From CAZHOV01 sp964534315 (GTDB lineage: Bacteria; Bacteroidota; Bacteroidia; Chitinophagales; Saprospiraceae), in contig CAZHOV010000115.1 in the NCBI GenBank assembly GCA_964534315.1, forward strand, positions 1 to 17,685: a stretch of DNA of 17,685 nucleotides, given 5' to 3'. The number at the start of each line of letters is the position of its first letter. Position 1 is the first letter of the stretch. The notes below the pieces were generated by a model. That model worked only from the letters and a program-made list of their open reading frames with translations. It had not been told where the DNA came from and made no database searches. A program made the translations under genes and the position numbers. This document shows, in pieces, positions 1 to 8,322 of the stretch.

Positions 1-914
1 TGTTTCAATCCTACTTATGCTGGAATTCAATCTGAAAGCGTCGATAAGGCAAGGCGAGCATCCATGAGTACGAGTTTCAATCCTACTTATGCTGGAATTC
101 AATCTGAAAGACTCCGTTAACAAGCATTGAAGCTGAACTGTCTTGGAGTTTCAATCCTACTTATGCTGGAATTCAATCTGAAAGTGTTAACAAACGTTTC
201 ATTACTAATCAACAGGTTAGGTTTCAATCCTACTTATGCTGGAATTCAATCTGAAAGTTCCGTGCGATATCCCACTTGCTCTCGCAAAACTCAGTTTCAA
301 TCCTACTTATGCTGGAATTCAATCTGAAAGGGGCGAAACGGCAATCATAAAACCATTAACTATGTAGTTTCAATCCTACTTATGCTGGAATTCAATCTGA
401 AAGTGAATTTTGCACTTCTTGGGCTAATGTTTTTTCCAGTTTCAATCCTACTTATGCTGGAATTCAATCTGAAAGCAGTTCTTCTCCTACGTCAAGCTCT
501 CCGGAATTATGTTTCAATCCTACTTATGCTGGAATTCAATCTGAAAGCAGTAGAGAAGTCGATAAAGATGTCGAAGTCAGAAAAGTTTCAATCCTACTTA
601 TGCTGGAATTCAATCTGAAAGACATCTTTGCGCTTTTCGAAAACGTATTACCCTCTAGTTTCAATCCTACTTATGCTGGAATTCAATCTGAAAGAATGAG
701 GATCTTGATACTACTACTTGGTCTTTCGTTGTTTCAATCCTACTTATGCTGGAATTCAATCTGAAAGCAGAAATAATAGTATTAATCAGCGTGGTATCTC
801 CCGCGTTTCAATCCTACTTATGCTGGAATTCAATCTGAAAGCCTTGAGATTACATTCCCAGGCAAAGAAGTAGTGAAGTTTCAATCCTACTTATGCTGGA
901 ATTCAATCTGAAAG
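1..914 (-). CRISPR. Type I-B CRISPR array, 13 repeats, open at the left edge
   Basis: Thirteen identical 37-nt repeats start at 2, 74, 148, 221, 294, 367, 439, 511, 585, 658, 731, 805 and 878. They enclose twelve complete unique spacers of 35-37 nt; base 1 is the end of a thirteenth. On the plus strand the repeat begins GTTTCAATCC and ends TCTGAAAG, so its minus-strand form ends in ATTGAAAC, the 8-nt 5' handle left by Cas6 in many type I systems. That makes the minus strand the transcribed strand, with 878-914 the leader-proximal repeat and 842-877 probably the newest spacer. No repeat is degenerate, as expected because the old, leader-distal end lies outside the window. The neighbouring type I-B cas operon runs in the same direction. 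Spacer targets cannot be identified by eye. Confidence 0.98.
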
Positions 915-1106
915 CCGTCACTTACCTTAAAACTCTAAATTACAATTATTTATCCTAAAAAGCAAAATGATAAAAGCTTCATTTTTTCGTATTTCAAAGA
1001 ACATTTTGATTGTTTTTTCAGGGTTTTCCGAAACTTTAAGTAATTGCTATTGAGTTCATTAACTTGTCTTCAAGGCTTAGGCATTATAAATTAAACAGCG
1101 GAAAGC
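915..1106 (-). promoter_or_regulatory. CRISPR leader
   Basis: This is a 192-nt AT-rich non-coding stretch between the cas4 stop codon and the first repeat in the direction of transcription. Its position and the repeat orientation make it the leader, which would hold the array promoter and the signals Cas1-Cas2 uses to integrate at repeat 878-914. No open reading frame or clear hairpin terminator was seen, so transcription from the cas operon might also run into the array. That is inference; no leader motif was compared with other loci. Confidence 0.8.
935..966 (-). promoter_or_regulatory. Candidate promoter of the CRISPR array
   Basis: On the minus strand there is TTTG (966-963), 20 nt of spacer, then TAATTTAG (942-935). 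This matches the Bacteroidota TTTG / TAnnTTTG promoter pattern with one mismatch in the -7 element. Transcription would begin roughly 10-20 nt before the first repeat. It is a pattern match only, in AT-rich DNA where chance matches are common. Confidence 0.45.
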
Positions 1107-1685
1107 TTACTTTATACAAATATTTCGATAGGTGCAATTCAAACACCGCCTTTTGTATTTTGTAGCTTTAGGGAAAATTCCCTGCTCCATAATTTGTCGA
1201 ATTTTTAAGGCTTCTTTTTTTACTTTTTGAATTACTTCTTCCTCTATTTTAATCTCGATTAATTTGTTTTTACTTCTCGTGTAAACTAAAAAACCACGTT
1301 TAACCGGGCGACTGAAATTTTCCTGGATTAGCCAGGCATAACAGTACAATTGTGTTTTGTAAGTATCATAAATCCGATCCTTAAAAACGGCAAATTTATA
1401 ATCGAGGGGTGCCATACTTCCGTCCTTGAGAGTTAGTACTTCGTCAACCTCTCCCCTCAATAAATTATTGGTAAGGTATTGATTTTGGCGCTTTTCTACA
1501 ACCCCCATTCTTTTTCTAAGGTAAGCTATGTTTTGTCTGGCTTTTTGTTCATGTACTTCTCGTCCCCGGATCGCTTTGTAGTATTTTTCTTCATGTTGAG
1601 GAATACGTAAAACATACTCAAAGTAAGTAAATCGAGGGCAAAACAAATATTCAATAATATGTGACGGTGTAATTGAAAAGGACAT
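1107..1685 (-). CDS. cas4: CRISPR-associated protein Cas4, RecB-like nuclease
   Basis: Cas4 is an iron-sulfur RecB-family nuclease that works with Cas1-Cas2 to choose and trim PAM-bearing prespacers. The 192-aa protein has the expected layout. A single N-terminal cysteine (C16 in LFCPR) and a C-terminal group C181, C184 and C190 form the 4-Cys iron-sulfur cluster set. Between them lie the nuclease motifs GREVHE (H45), GEVDEV (D81), PLDYK (D95, K97) and QLYCYA (Q112, Y116). No nuclease residue seems missing, and the length is normal for Cas4. Its ATG shares one base with the cas2 stop codon (TAATG), so translation is likely coupled. It is the last gene before the leader, an unusual place because Cas4 normally precedes Cas1 in type I-B loci. 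Confidence 0.96.
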   Translation of the reverse strand: MSFSITPSHIIEYLFCPRFTYFEYVLRIPQHEEKYYKAIRGREVHEQKARQNIAYLRKRMGVVEKRQNQYLTNNLLRGEVDEVLTLKDGSMAPLDYKFAVFKDRIYDTYKTQLYCYAWLIQENFSRPVKRGFLVYTRSKNKLIEIKIEEEVIQKVKKEALKIRQIMEQGIFPKATKYKRRCLNCTYRNICIK

Positions 1686-1975
1686 TATAAAAACATGGCT
1701 TTGACTTCGTCGGTTATTAATTTTTGATCAAATGCCTGCCCAAGTAAAATAGACGCTTTTAGTTCTTTCTTACTCATTGGAAAGATATAGACCTTGTCTT
1801 TTTGCATATCTATTAGCGGTTCGATCTTTAAACGCAGGGTATCCCGCTCATTTTGCTCTGTATTTCCAAGAAAAACAGAATATTGAACCCGGTATAGTCC
1901 AGCTTGCTTACAGTATTTGGCTATTGTACTACGGGCTTTATCATTTTCTATATCATACATTACCCAGGTAATCAT
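1685..1975 (-). CDS. cas2: CRISPR-associated protein Cas2
   Basis: Cas2 forms the dimeric core of the Cas1-Cas2 integrase that inserts new spacers. The 96-aa product has the usual ferredoxin-like Cas2 pattern. A first beta strand ends in YDI with the conserved Asp at D8, followed by the helix around residues 13-25 and the strand YRVQYSVFLG. Length is typical. The start ATG overlaps the cas1 stop by 4 nt (ATGA) and the gene ends on the first base of cas4, so cas1-cas2-cas4 form a tightly coupled adaptation block at the end of the operon. Confidence 0.97.
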   Translation of the reverse strand: MITWVMYDIENDKARSTIAKYCKQAGLYRVQYSVFLGNTEQNERDTLRLKIEPLIDMQKDKVYIFPMSKKELKASILLGQAFDQKLITDEVKAMFL

Positions 1976-2979
1976 ACGGTTTGGTTTGATTGTAATAATT
2001 CGTTAGCGAATGCATGTGCTTCAAACTGAATGATATTGCTTCTTGTTTGATTGCGCTTTTTGTATCGCACCTTGTCTTCATCAAGAAAATTAGTCAAAGA
2101 CTCTAATAGAAGTACTTTTCCCTCTTTGTTCAGGCGTATGCCGTTGGCTAGTTGCTCACCGTGTTGTTTATTAATTTTTTTAGCAGAGCATAATTTAAAT
2201 ACTACTTCTTCGGCGTAGATCCGGAATGGCTCAATAAAATCATAAACCATGCTTTTATAATTATAATCATCTCGGTGTAGGAATCCGACAAAGGGATCTA
2301 GCCCGGCAATAATAAGGGCTTTTTCAATTTTCGAATACAAGACACCATAAGCATAATTCAAAAAAGCATTAAAGAGATCTTCTGCAGGACGAAAACTACG
2401 GCCATTGAATTGATATTGGTCAGGCAAAATATAACTGAGTGTTTCGAAGTATAATCTTCCGGCGGTGCCTTCCAGACCTCTCAATTGGTCGGCAATAAGA
2501 CTTACTTTTGGCACATGATTGTGTTGTTCAATTGCTAGTCGAAGACCTTCAATCTTCATAATTTTTTCATCCAGGAAATTTAAATGTTTGGATCGGTGTT
2601 TTTTAAGCTTTTTTAAAAAATCCGTTTGGTTTTGTAATTTCCGGGAAAGCCAGGAAATCGTCCGCCGAACTGCTTCCTGGTTTGAGCTGGCTACCAATTG
2701 GTGTTTTCGGATTCTGGTAGTACTTCCTAATTTGCTATGCCAGACACGGCCAATGGGAAAACCGGAAAAATCTGCAAAAACAATGTCGATGTTATTTTTC
2801 AGAGCTAATTCGATGGCATCGGTGCTTAGAGCAGCAGAAGTCGTTAGTAAAATGCCTTTTACCTTGTGCGCTGCAAAATGATGCTTGTCGGTCACGCCAT
2901 TTTCATTGGGTACCCGCACTTCAAAAAGGGCGTCTTTTACATGAAGGTAAGTGCCATAAGTATTTAGATATAATTGCAT
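1972..2979 (-). CDS. cas1: CRISPR-associated endonuclease/integrase Cas1
   Basis: Cas1 is the metal-dependent integrase that joins prespacers to the leader-end repeat. The 335-aa protein has the N-terminal beta-rich domain (about 1-85) and the helical catalytic domain. The three metal-binding positions are visible: E170 in GLEGTAGRLYF, H235 in GFLHRDDY and D247 in VYDFIEPFR (with E250 next to it). Length and motif spacing are typical of type I Cas1, and nothing is missing. It starts 1 nt after the cas6 stop codon and overlaps cas2 by 4 nt. Confidence 0.98.
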   Translation of the reverse strand: MQLYLNTYGTYLHVKDALFEVRVPNENGVTDKHHFAAHKVKGILLTTSAALSTDAIELALKNNIDIVFADFSGFPIGRVWHSKLGSTTRIRKHQLVASSNQEAVRRTISWLSRKLQNQTDFLKKLKKHRSKHLNFLDEKIMKIEGLRLAIEQHNHVPKVSLIADQLRGLEGTAGRLYFETLSYILPDQYQFNGRSFRPAEDLFNAFLNYAYGVLYSKIEKALIIAGLDPFVGFLHRDDYNYKSMVYDFIEPFRIYAEEVVFKLCSAKKINKQHGEQLANGIRLNKEGKVLLLESLTNFLDEDKVRYKKRNQTRSNIIQFEAHAFANELLQSNQTV

Positions 2980-2980
2980 A

Positions 2981-3643
2981 TTATTTTTTCTTTAATATCG
3001 TACCAAATCCTCTGGAAACAGATTTTCCGATTCCCATATAGTCTGGTAAATCGGCATTTATAGTAAAAGAACCGGTGAAGGCAGTCATGATATTGTTTTT
3101 AAAATTGGTACGGCGTTCTTCTGTTTGGAGGGCGCACATTAACCGTTTTTCTTTAGGCGGTCCGCAGTCAACACCTCTCAATGCAGCAATGATGTGATTA
3201 ACCAGCAATGGTTTTAGAAAGTCTTTTCGATTTTGTTGATTTAGATTTTTCCATTGTGTATAATTATCTTGATTAAGTGCCATCCAGAGGGTTTTAAATT
3301 CATATTCGAAAAGATCGTCGGCATAACCAGCCGTTAGTTTTTTTGACTGAATATTTTTCTGATGCACAGGAATGGTTAAACCTTCCAGTTCCAATTGATC
3401 AATTTTAAGAAATAACTCAACTAGTAGTTGTGCTCCCTCATTGAACCCAACTAACATAGGTCGTTTTTCCACAACTTTATATTGGACCAAGGGATAAGCA
3501 TACCGGTATTTATCGGTTCCTTCCAGGTGATTGTGCAACAGGGGGGAGTGTTCCTGAAAGTAATTTCCAAAAAATCCCCTGAGCTTATGGCCGTATCTGG
3601 GGGTTAGTTCAATTTCCGGGAAAGTGATTAGGGTTTGGAGCAT
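2981..3643 (-). CDS. cas6: CRISPR RNA endonuclease Cas6
   Basis: Cas6 cleaves the repeat in the array transcript to leave the ATTGAAAC handle and usually stays on the crRNA as a Cascade subunit. This 220-aa protein resembles the Cas6 form common in Bacteroidota. It has an N-terminal RYGHKLRGFFG segment (residues 16-26) and ends in a glycine-rich loop, GIGKSVSRGFG (204-214), the hallmark of Cas6 RNA-binding proteins. Several N-terminal histidines (H19, H32, H37, H39) are candidates for the catalytic base; which one is used cannot be told from sequence alone. The gene lies between cas3 (6 nt gap) and cas1 (1 nt gap), not at the head of the operon as in many I-B loci. Confidence 0.9.
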   Translation of the reverse strand: MLQTLITFPEIELTPRYGHKLRGFFGNYFQEHSPLLHNHLEGTDKYRYAYPLVQYKVVEKRPMLVGFNEGAQLLVELFLKIDQLELEGLTIPVHQKNIQSKKLTAGYADDLFEYEFKTLWMALNQDNYTQWKNLNQQNRKDFLKPLLVNHIIAALRGVDCGPPKEKRLMCALQTEERRTNFKNNIMTAFTGSFTINADLPDYMGIGKSVSRGFGTILKKK

Positions 3644-3649
3644 AGGAGG

Positions 3650-6094
3650 TTAGAGAATTACAGTTTTATTAGTTTCTTCCTTCATGTTAATTACTCTTTC
3701 TCTGTTAAATCCAATTGATGAAGAGTACCAATCCTTTATTTTATCCATCGATACATATTTAATATTTAAATTTTCATAATTGTCATCCAGAAGTGGAAGC
3801 TCTTCGGTCAGATAGCTTGGAATATTTACAACATATTGGTAAAAATCTTTTTTGAAATACCTATCAAAATTCTCTTTCAATTCATATTTTTCTTTTCTTG
3901 ATTTTGCTTGAAATCTTTTTAAAAAGGCAATTTTGGCCTTTTCGGCAGTAATGTTTAATTCGATAAATACAGAAACTGTGTTAAGACCACCTTTTATTAT
4001 ATTAAAATGGCTGACTGGAATATAATCCTCTGTGATATGACCGTCATATCTCAAGCGTTTCATTCCTTCAAAAAGTTTTCTAGATTCTTTATAACTATTC
4101 TTGCTGGAGAGATTCCAAAAATATTCTTCTACCAGTTGGAAATAATCGGGTTCAATTATTTCTTCTTTATTTAAAGCTTTTCTTGATTGTGTTTCTGAGA
4201 TTGTTCCATAAATTTTATTGCTGTCACCCAGGTCTATGACATATAGTGGAGAATATCTTCTTTCTATACTATTTTCTCTATTTATCCTTCCTGCTACTTG
4301 CACGATAGAATCAATTNNNNNNNNNNTTGGGGCTAAATCTCTAAACCCCATGTCGAAATCTAAGTCTACCCCCGCTTCAATGACTTGGGTAGAGATCAAA
4401 ATAGGGGATTTTCTATTTTTTAAGTCCCTTTTTATATCATCAATTATTCTCAACCTATCGGCTGGGATTATATTTGTTGAAAGGTAATAAATTGGATTAT
4501 TGAAGGTATTGGAAAACTGTTTTTCAACAGCTCTGAAAATTTTGATGGAACGGTTCACTGTGTTGCAAACAATTAAACAGGACTTTTGAGGATTCCAATA
4601 TGAATTAAATATCCTGATAAAATCATCAGAATTTTTAAGAGTTTGATCTAATAGGGGGACAATTTTAGTTCGATGAAATTGCCGGAATATATTCTCCGGG
4701 TCTTTAAGAAGCGGCTGGACTTCATTCTTCGAAATTATTTTGTATTGCTTGGTTAAAATCTCTTTATCGGCTAATTCGAATATCAAAGGTTTAGTGGCAG
4801 TCATTAATAAGAATCGAGTATTTAAAAATTTCGCCATAAAATAAATCACAGCACCAATTACTGGAATCTGTTCGATCCTTAAGCTTTGTACTTCATCAAG
4901 TATCACTATTGCACCAGCTAGTTGATTGAATTTTAAAAGAGATTTATTTTTATTGGATATGGCCGTTTGAAAAAATTGGACGAAAGACGTTACGATTACA
5001 TTTCCCTGCCAAGTATCTAACTCCATTCTTTTTTGGTAATAATTCTTTTCTTCATCTGCTTTTGAGTCATGGACTTTTTTTGTTTCACCCATCACATCAG
5101 CGAATTGATAATGCCCTAAAACTTCAATGTTATGATGTGTTAATACCTTTTCGTATTCTGATATTGTTTGTTCTATAATATTTACGAATGGGAGACCAGT
5201 AATAATCTGAGGATTATTCGGGAGTTTTGATCTAAGTTTTATTGCAAAATCTAGTGCGGTGAACGTTTTGCCAATTCCGGTTGGAGCTGCAAGCAAAAAT
5301 ATTTTTTTCTCCAATACATTCGGATTCGATAAATTTGAAACGACCTCTTCTCTAACTTTTTGCCTTAAGCGGTTTTGCTCTGTCTTAATGGGTAAAAACT
5401 GGTTTAAATGTAAATCTACCGAATTAGATGGGATAGACGAAAATTTTAGCAGTTTGGCATCGGTAGCATCAAGTTTGTCCGATTGAATCAGTAAAGAAAA
5501 TAGGTAATTGATTAAAAAATAATATTCGATTTCAACCTCTTCCAGCCAATCTTCTAAAAAGTTATAAAGCTTTTTTTCATTAACAGTCTCCAAAAAAGAT
5601 AACAAATTATTTATGCCAGTTTCAGAAATTATCTGAGACAGATTTGGTAAAAGACTTTCTTTTTGTTTTTTAAAGGCATCTTTTAATTTCGAAGCGTCTT
5701 CGGGAATAAAAAAATTATCTCCTGAAAGAGGATAATGCAGGTTCCGATGGTGATTTCTTACTAAAAAATACGCAAGCCATGCCAATTCAGAGTTTTTAGA
5801 AATGAGATTATGAACGGCAAAGGCTCCAAACCTTGCATGCCTTTTTAGTTTACCATCATGAGGCTTTCCTAGTAAATAATCCTGAAAAAATGAGGTGTAT
5901 TTTCCTAAATCATGAGTAATGCAAACTTTTCGTAAGAGTTTTTTTAATTCCTCATTAGAGTATCCAAACGTTAAGCCTGAAAAGAATCTTTCTAAAGCCT
6001 TTTTCAATACTCCTTGTGTGTGATCGATCAATATTTTCGATCCCACTCTTTGACCAGTCGAAGTCTCGGATGAATGAGAATAAAAGGTTTTCAT
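3650..6094 (-). CDS. cas3: CRISPR-associated nuclease-helicase Cas3 (HD-helicase fusion)
   Basis: Cas3 is recruited by Cascade after R-loop formation to unwind and degrade target DNA. The N-terminal HD nuclease domain shows H25, the HD pair H61-D62 in THDLGK (K65), H86 and the H115-H116 pair. The SF2 helicase follows: Walker A APTGIGKT (270-277), TSFVQ (369-373), DEVQ (400-403, the DEAH-box equivalent), MTATKP (431-436), then ISTQVIEAGVDLDFD and QVAGRINR near residue 600. All expected motifs are present, so the protein should be active. It starts 3 nt after cas5 and is followed 6 nt later by cas6. A run of ten N at 4317-4326 interrupts the segment between RDLAP and IDS without breaking the frame; the true protein is probably 810 aa rather than 814. 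Confidence 0.95.
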   Translation of the reverse strand: MKTFYSHSSETSTGQRVGSKILIDHTQGVLKKALERFFSGLTFGYSNEELKKLLRKVCITHDLGKYTSFFQDYLLGKPHDGKLKRHARFGAFAVHNLISKNSELAWLAYFLVRNHHRNLHYPLSGDNFFIPEDASKLKDAFKKQKESLLPNLSQIISETGINNLLSFLETVNEKKLYNFLEDWLEEVEIEYYFLINYLFSLLIQSDKLDATDAKLLKFSSIPSNSVDLHLNQFLPIKTEQNRLRQKVREEVVSNLSNPNVLEKKIFLLAAPTGIGKTFTALDFAIKLRSKLPNNPQIITGLPFVNIIEQTISEYEKVLTHHNIEVLGHYQFADVMGETKKVHDSKADEEKNYYQKRMELDTWQGNVIVTSFVQFFQTAISNKNKSLLKFNQLAGAIVILDEVQSLRIEQIPVIGAVIYFMAKFLNTRFLLMTATKPLIFELADKEILTKQYKIISKNEVQPLLKDPENIFRQFHRTKIVPLLDQTLKNSDDFIRIFNSYWNPQKSCLIVCNTVNRSIKIFRAVEKQFSNTFNNPIYYLSTNIIPADRLRIIDDIKRDLKNRKSPILISTQVIEAGVDLDFDMGFRDLAPXXXXIDSIVQVAGRINRENSIERRYSPLYVIDLGDSNKIYGTISETQSRKALNKEEIIEPDYFQLVEEYFWNLSSKNSYKESRKLFEGMKRLRYDGHITEDYIPVSHFNIIKGGLNTVSVFIELNITAEKAKIAFLKRFQAKSRKEKYELKENFDRYFKKDFYQYVVNIPSYLTEELPLLDDNYENLNIKYVSMDKIKDWYSSSIGFNRERVINMKEETNKTVIL
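4317..4326. other. 10-N assembly gap inside cas3
   Basis: Ten undetermined bases lie within the conserved helicase segment of cas3. The minus-strand sequence before the gap ends CCCCAA and the sequence after it begins AATTGATT. Merging the shared AA gives codons for A-P-I-D-S, which fits the family pattern APxDSxxQxAGRxNR without any inserted residues. The gap is therefore probably a scaffolding placeholder, not real missing DNA. Confidence 0.9.
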
Positions 6095-6097
6095 AGT

Positions 6098-6865
6098 TTA
6101 TTCGATGAAGGTTATGTTTTCAATTTGATTACCATGTTGTAACCGGATAAAAGGAGTTTTAAGTTTTACAGAAATAGGTTTGCAGTTTATGGAATAAAGG
6201 ATTTTTTTCGTTTTTGATAATCCCCTATAGTTATTTTTTTCAAAATCAGCCGGAATAAGCTCCTCATCAAGAACTAGTTCCTGTGCTTTGCTAAAGTTAA
6301 TTTTATCTATATTTTCCGAACATATAGCAGAATGAATTTCATTTAGCTGCACAGAGTCTTCAACCATTTTTACTTCACTTGAAGAAAATAATCGATACTT
6401 GGCTACAAATGCAGTGAAGTTAGCTGTTCCAAAAGATAAGTTATAGTGAAATGATTGATTAAGAATACTGTTTTTCACTTCATTAAAAGTTTTCTCTCCT
6501 TCCTTGAAATAGGAAATATAGATTCTATATTTAACCAGATCTTCTTTGATATCTTTTCCGGAAACTAGCTCGAATGGTGTTTGTACAATTCCTGCTTTAC
6601 CCCTAAAATCATTTGGGCCTTTTATCATCAATAAATTACATCGATGAAAAGACTTTTTTAAGGAAGAATTTATTTTGATACCAATCCTGATTTTATCTGA
6701 AGAAAGTCCTTCATAGTAACTTTCTTTTTCTTTACCCAATAGAGCTGCAAGCATTCCAATTACCGTAGTTCTTGGAGGAAGAAAGTAACTCAAAGCTGTA
6801 TTGTTGCTATAAAATTTTCTAAAGTGGGCGAATTTACCCTCAAGGTCAATGCTAATTACTTCCAT
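6098..6865 (-). CDS. cas5: Cascade subunit Cas5 (type I-B)
   Basis: Cas5 caps the 5' handle of the crRNA in Cascade. The 255-aa product begins with the typical Cas5 N-terminus: a first beta strand and FAHFRKF, followed by YFLPPRTTVIGMLAALLG (about residues 27-44), a segment conserved in Cas5 of the I-B (Csh) type. A glycine-containing FRGKAGIVQTPFE region lies in the middle. No catalytic Cas5d-like histidine set was recognised, consistent with a separate Cas6 doing the processing. The start overlaps the end of cas7 by 14 nt, implying coupled translation, and cas3 follows after 3 nt. Confidence 0.93.
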   Translation of the reverse strand: MEVISIDLEGKFAHFRKFYSNNTALSYFLPPRTTVIGMLAALLGKEKESYYEGLSSDKIRIGIKINSSLKKSFHRCNLLMIKGPNDFRGKAGIVQTPFELVSGKDIKEDLVKYRIYISYFKEGEKTFNEVKNSILNQSFHYNLSFGTANFTAFVAKYRLFSSSEVKMVEDSVQLNEIHSAICSENIDKINFSKAQELVLDEELIPADFEKNNYRGLSKTKKILYSINCKPISVKLKTPFIRLQHGNQIENITFIE

Positions 6866-7907
6866 TTTTCCATAGGTTTTCTAGATCTGAGGATTTCTTA
6901 ATAATTACTTCCTTGATTGGCTTGCTATTGTCACCTTCATTTTGGGAAATTACCTTCTTTAAATTTTCTAAACTTATATTTAAGTCATCCAACCCTCTGA
7001 CTTCCCGATCATCAATTAGATCTTTCGAAGAAGCATTCACTTTTCTGGGGTTAACTTTAACCATATTTCTAAGGTCACCAAAATATCCATTATGAAATCC
7101 TTCGTTATACACTATCTCCAAATAGAATTTAGGAAATTGATTTAGCTTGGTTCTTGTAGGATTGGCAGAAATACTATTCCAAATGGCTTCCCTGAAAAGT
7201 TTTCTGTCGCTTACCGTCATTCCGGTGGTTCGTGCGGCATGCTGATTAATGGAACCATGAAAGGCTAAGAGGCTATACTTTACCCGGTAATCTTTTCCAA
7301 AGGTGCTGTTATCATCGTTCATTATAGAAACGATAGTAGGAGAATCCATCAAATAAACATTGTTGAGGGAATATCCCCAATTAAGTTGTATAGGACCGGT
7401 CATTGAACGGTTAAAACCATCGACTGCGAATGCACTTCCAAATAATCTAATATCAATATATCTTCTCCGGACTAAGCCCGATAGAATAGCTAGGTTTACT
7501 TTTTTATTAGCAGGTTTTTTGGCAACTAATTTCTTAATAGTCTCTTCTTTATTCTTTTCTTTAATTTTCAGGTATTCCTCAAAAAGAGTTTCATTATTAA
7601 TGATTGATTGCATTTCCTGATCATTATCATATATCTTTCTTAGAATAGCTTTTAACTTTTCATCCATTGTTACTTTCGACCCTCCTTCGAAGTCAACAAA
7701 TATTTCTTCGTCGGTTTGTTTGAGGTAATCTCGGATATACCTCTTTACACGAACATCAGTTACCAAATTTGTATTAGTATCATAATCCATTCGAGGTTTA
7801 TTTTCCTGATCAGGATCACCGTTTGGATTACATTGAATCGCTTCATAAAAGAATAAGAAGTCGGAATTTTCCGTGATAATTTTATTTTCTTGGATGTTTT
7901 TAGACAT
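6852..7907 (-). CDS. cas7: Cascade backbone subunit Cas7 (Csh2 family)
   Basis: Cas7 is present in several copies in Cascade and forms the filament along the crRNA. The 351-aa protein carries family features: CNPNGDPDQENKPRMD near the start (NPNGDP at residues 27-32), TDVRVKRYIRDYL (RRM-like fold), FGSAFAVDG, and the later GSINQHAARTTGMT segment and FGDLRNMV. These match the Csh2/Cas7 group of type I-B. An internal lysine-rich stretch (about 117-136, KEKNKEETIKKLVAKKPA) may be a flexible insertion. It starts 10 nt after cas8b ends and overlaps cas5 by 14 nt. Confidence 0.94.
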   Translation of the reverse strand: MSKNIQENKIITENSDFLFFYEAIQCNPNGDPDQENKPRMDYDTNTNLVTDVRVKRYIRDYLKQTDEEIFVDFEGGSKVTMDEKLKAILRKIYDNDQEMQSIINNETLFEEYLKIKEKNKEETIKKLVAKKPANKKVNLAILSGLVRRRYIDIRLFGSAFAVDGFNRSMTGPIQLNWGYSLNNVYLMDSPTIVSIMNDDNSTFGKDYRVKYSLLAFHGSINQHAARTTGMTVSDRKLFREAIWNSISANPTRTKLNQFPKFYLEIVYNEGFHNGYFGDLRNMVKVNPRKVNASSKDLIDDREVRGLDDLNISLENLKKVISQNEGDNSKPIKEVIIKKSSDLENLWKNGSN

Positions 7908-7917
7908 GTTCTTTAAT

Positions 7918-8322
7918 TTAATTAGTTTCAGAAATAGGTTCTACATTTGATTTGATTCTAAAGGTATAACCCGTTAGTAGGAAAAATAAAGCCTCTTGTG
8001 GGTTCATATTCCAATTGTTGAAGTCAAATCTTTGGTTGAATTCTCCCAGATTCCATTGTATTTTATCCACAAAATCATACTGTTTACCCTTTTCAAAAAG
8101 ATCTGTGGATAGGCGATAAATACTCCGTTTATCCATGCCATTATAATTGAGCTTGTTAAGTACGGTCTTTTTATTTCCCTTTTTCCCTTGCTCATAGGCT
8201 ATTTGACTTAAGGCTCTTCCTAAATAAAAAAGAGCCTGCTGGGAGGGGGTATAATCCATAGCAGAGAAAAAAGATTCTAGTTCTTTCGAAATTGATTCTG
8301 AGGTGATGGTCATATCTTCCAT
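7918..8322 (-). CDS. Possible internally translated small subunit Cas11b
   Basis: In type I-B, I-C and I-D systems the Cas11 small subunit is known to be made from an internal start in the cas8 or cas10d gene. Here an in-frame ATG at codon 491 of cas8b (8322-8320) is preceded by the A-rich TTTTCAAAA, a context acceptable in Bacteroidota, and would give 134 aa. A second ATG at codon 494 (8313-8311) is preceded by GGAAGAT, and a third at codon 512 (8259-8257) would give 113 aa. The encoded region is the helical C-terminus of Cas8b. No separate cas11 gene exists in the operon. Which start is used, if any, is not decided by the sequence. Confidence 0.35.
   Translation of the reverse strand: MEDMTITSESISKELESFFSAMDYTPSQQALFYLGRALSQIAYEQGKKGNKKTVLNKLNYNGMDKRSIYRLSTDLFEKGKQYDFVDKIQWNLGEFNQRFDFNNWNMNPQEALFFLLTGYTFRIKSNVEPISETN

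Noticed and set aside
127..618. Two short open frames (127-327 and 382-618) across the CRISPR array
   Set aside because: They are translations of the CRISPR repeat (recurring SILLMLEFNLK and FQSYLCWNSI) through spacers and have no gene features.
4218..4487. A plus-strand open frame spanning the N gap in cas3
   Set aside because: It is a shadow of the conserved Cas3 helicase motifs.
3650..6094. cas3 as a broken gene because of the gap
   Set aside because: The frame is open on both sides, all HD and helicase motifs are present, and the gap closes in frame.
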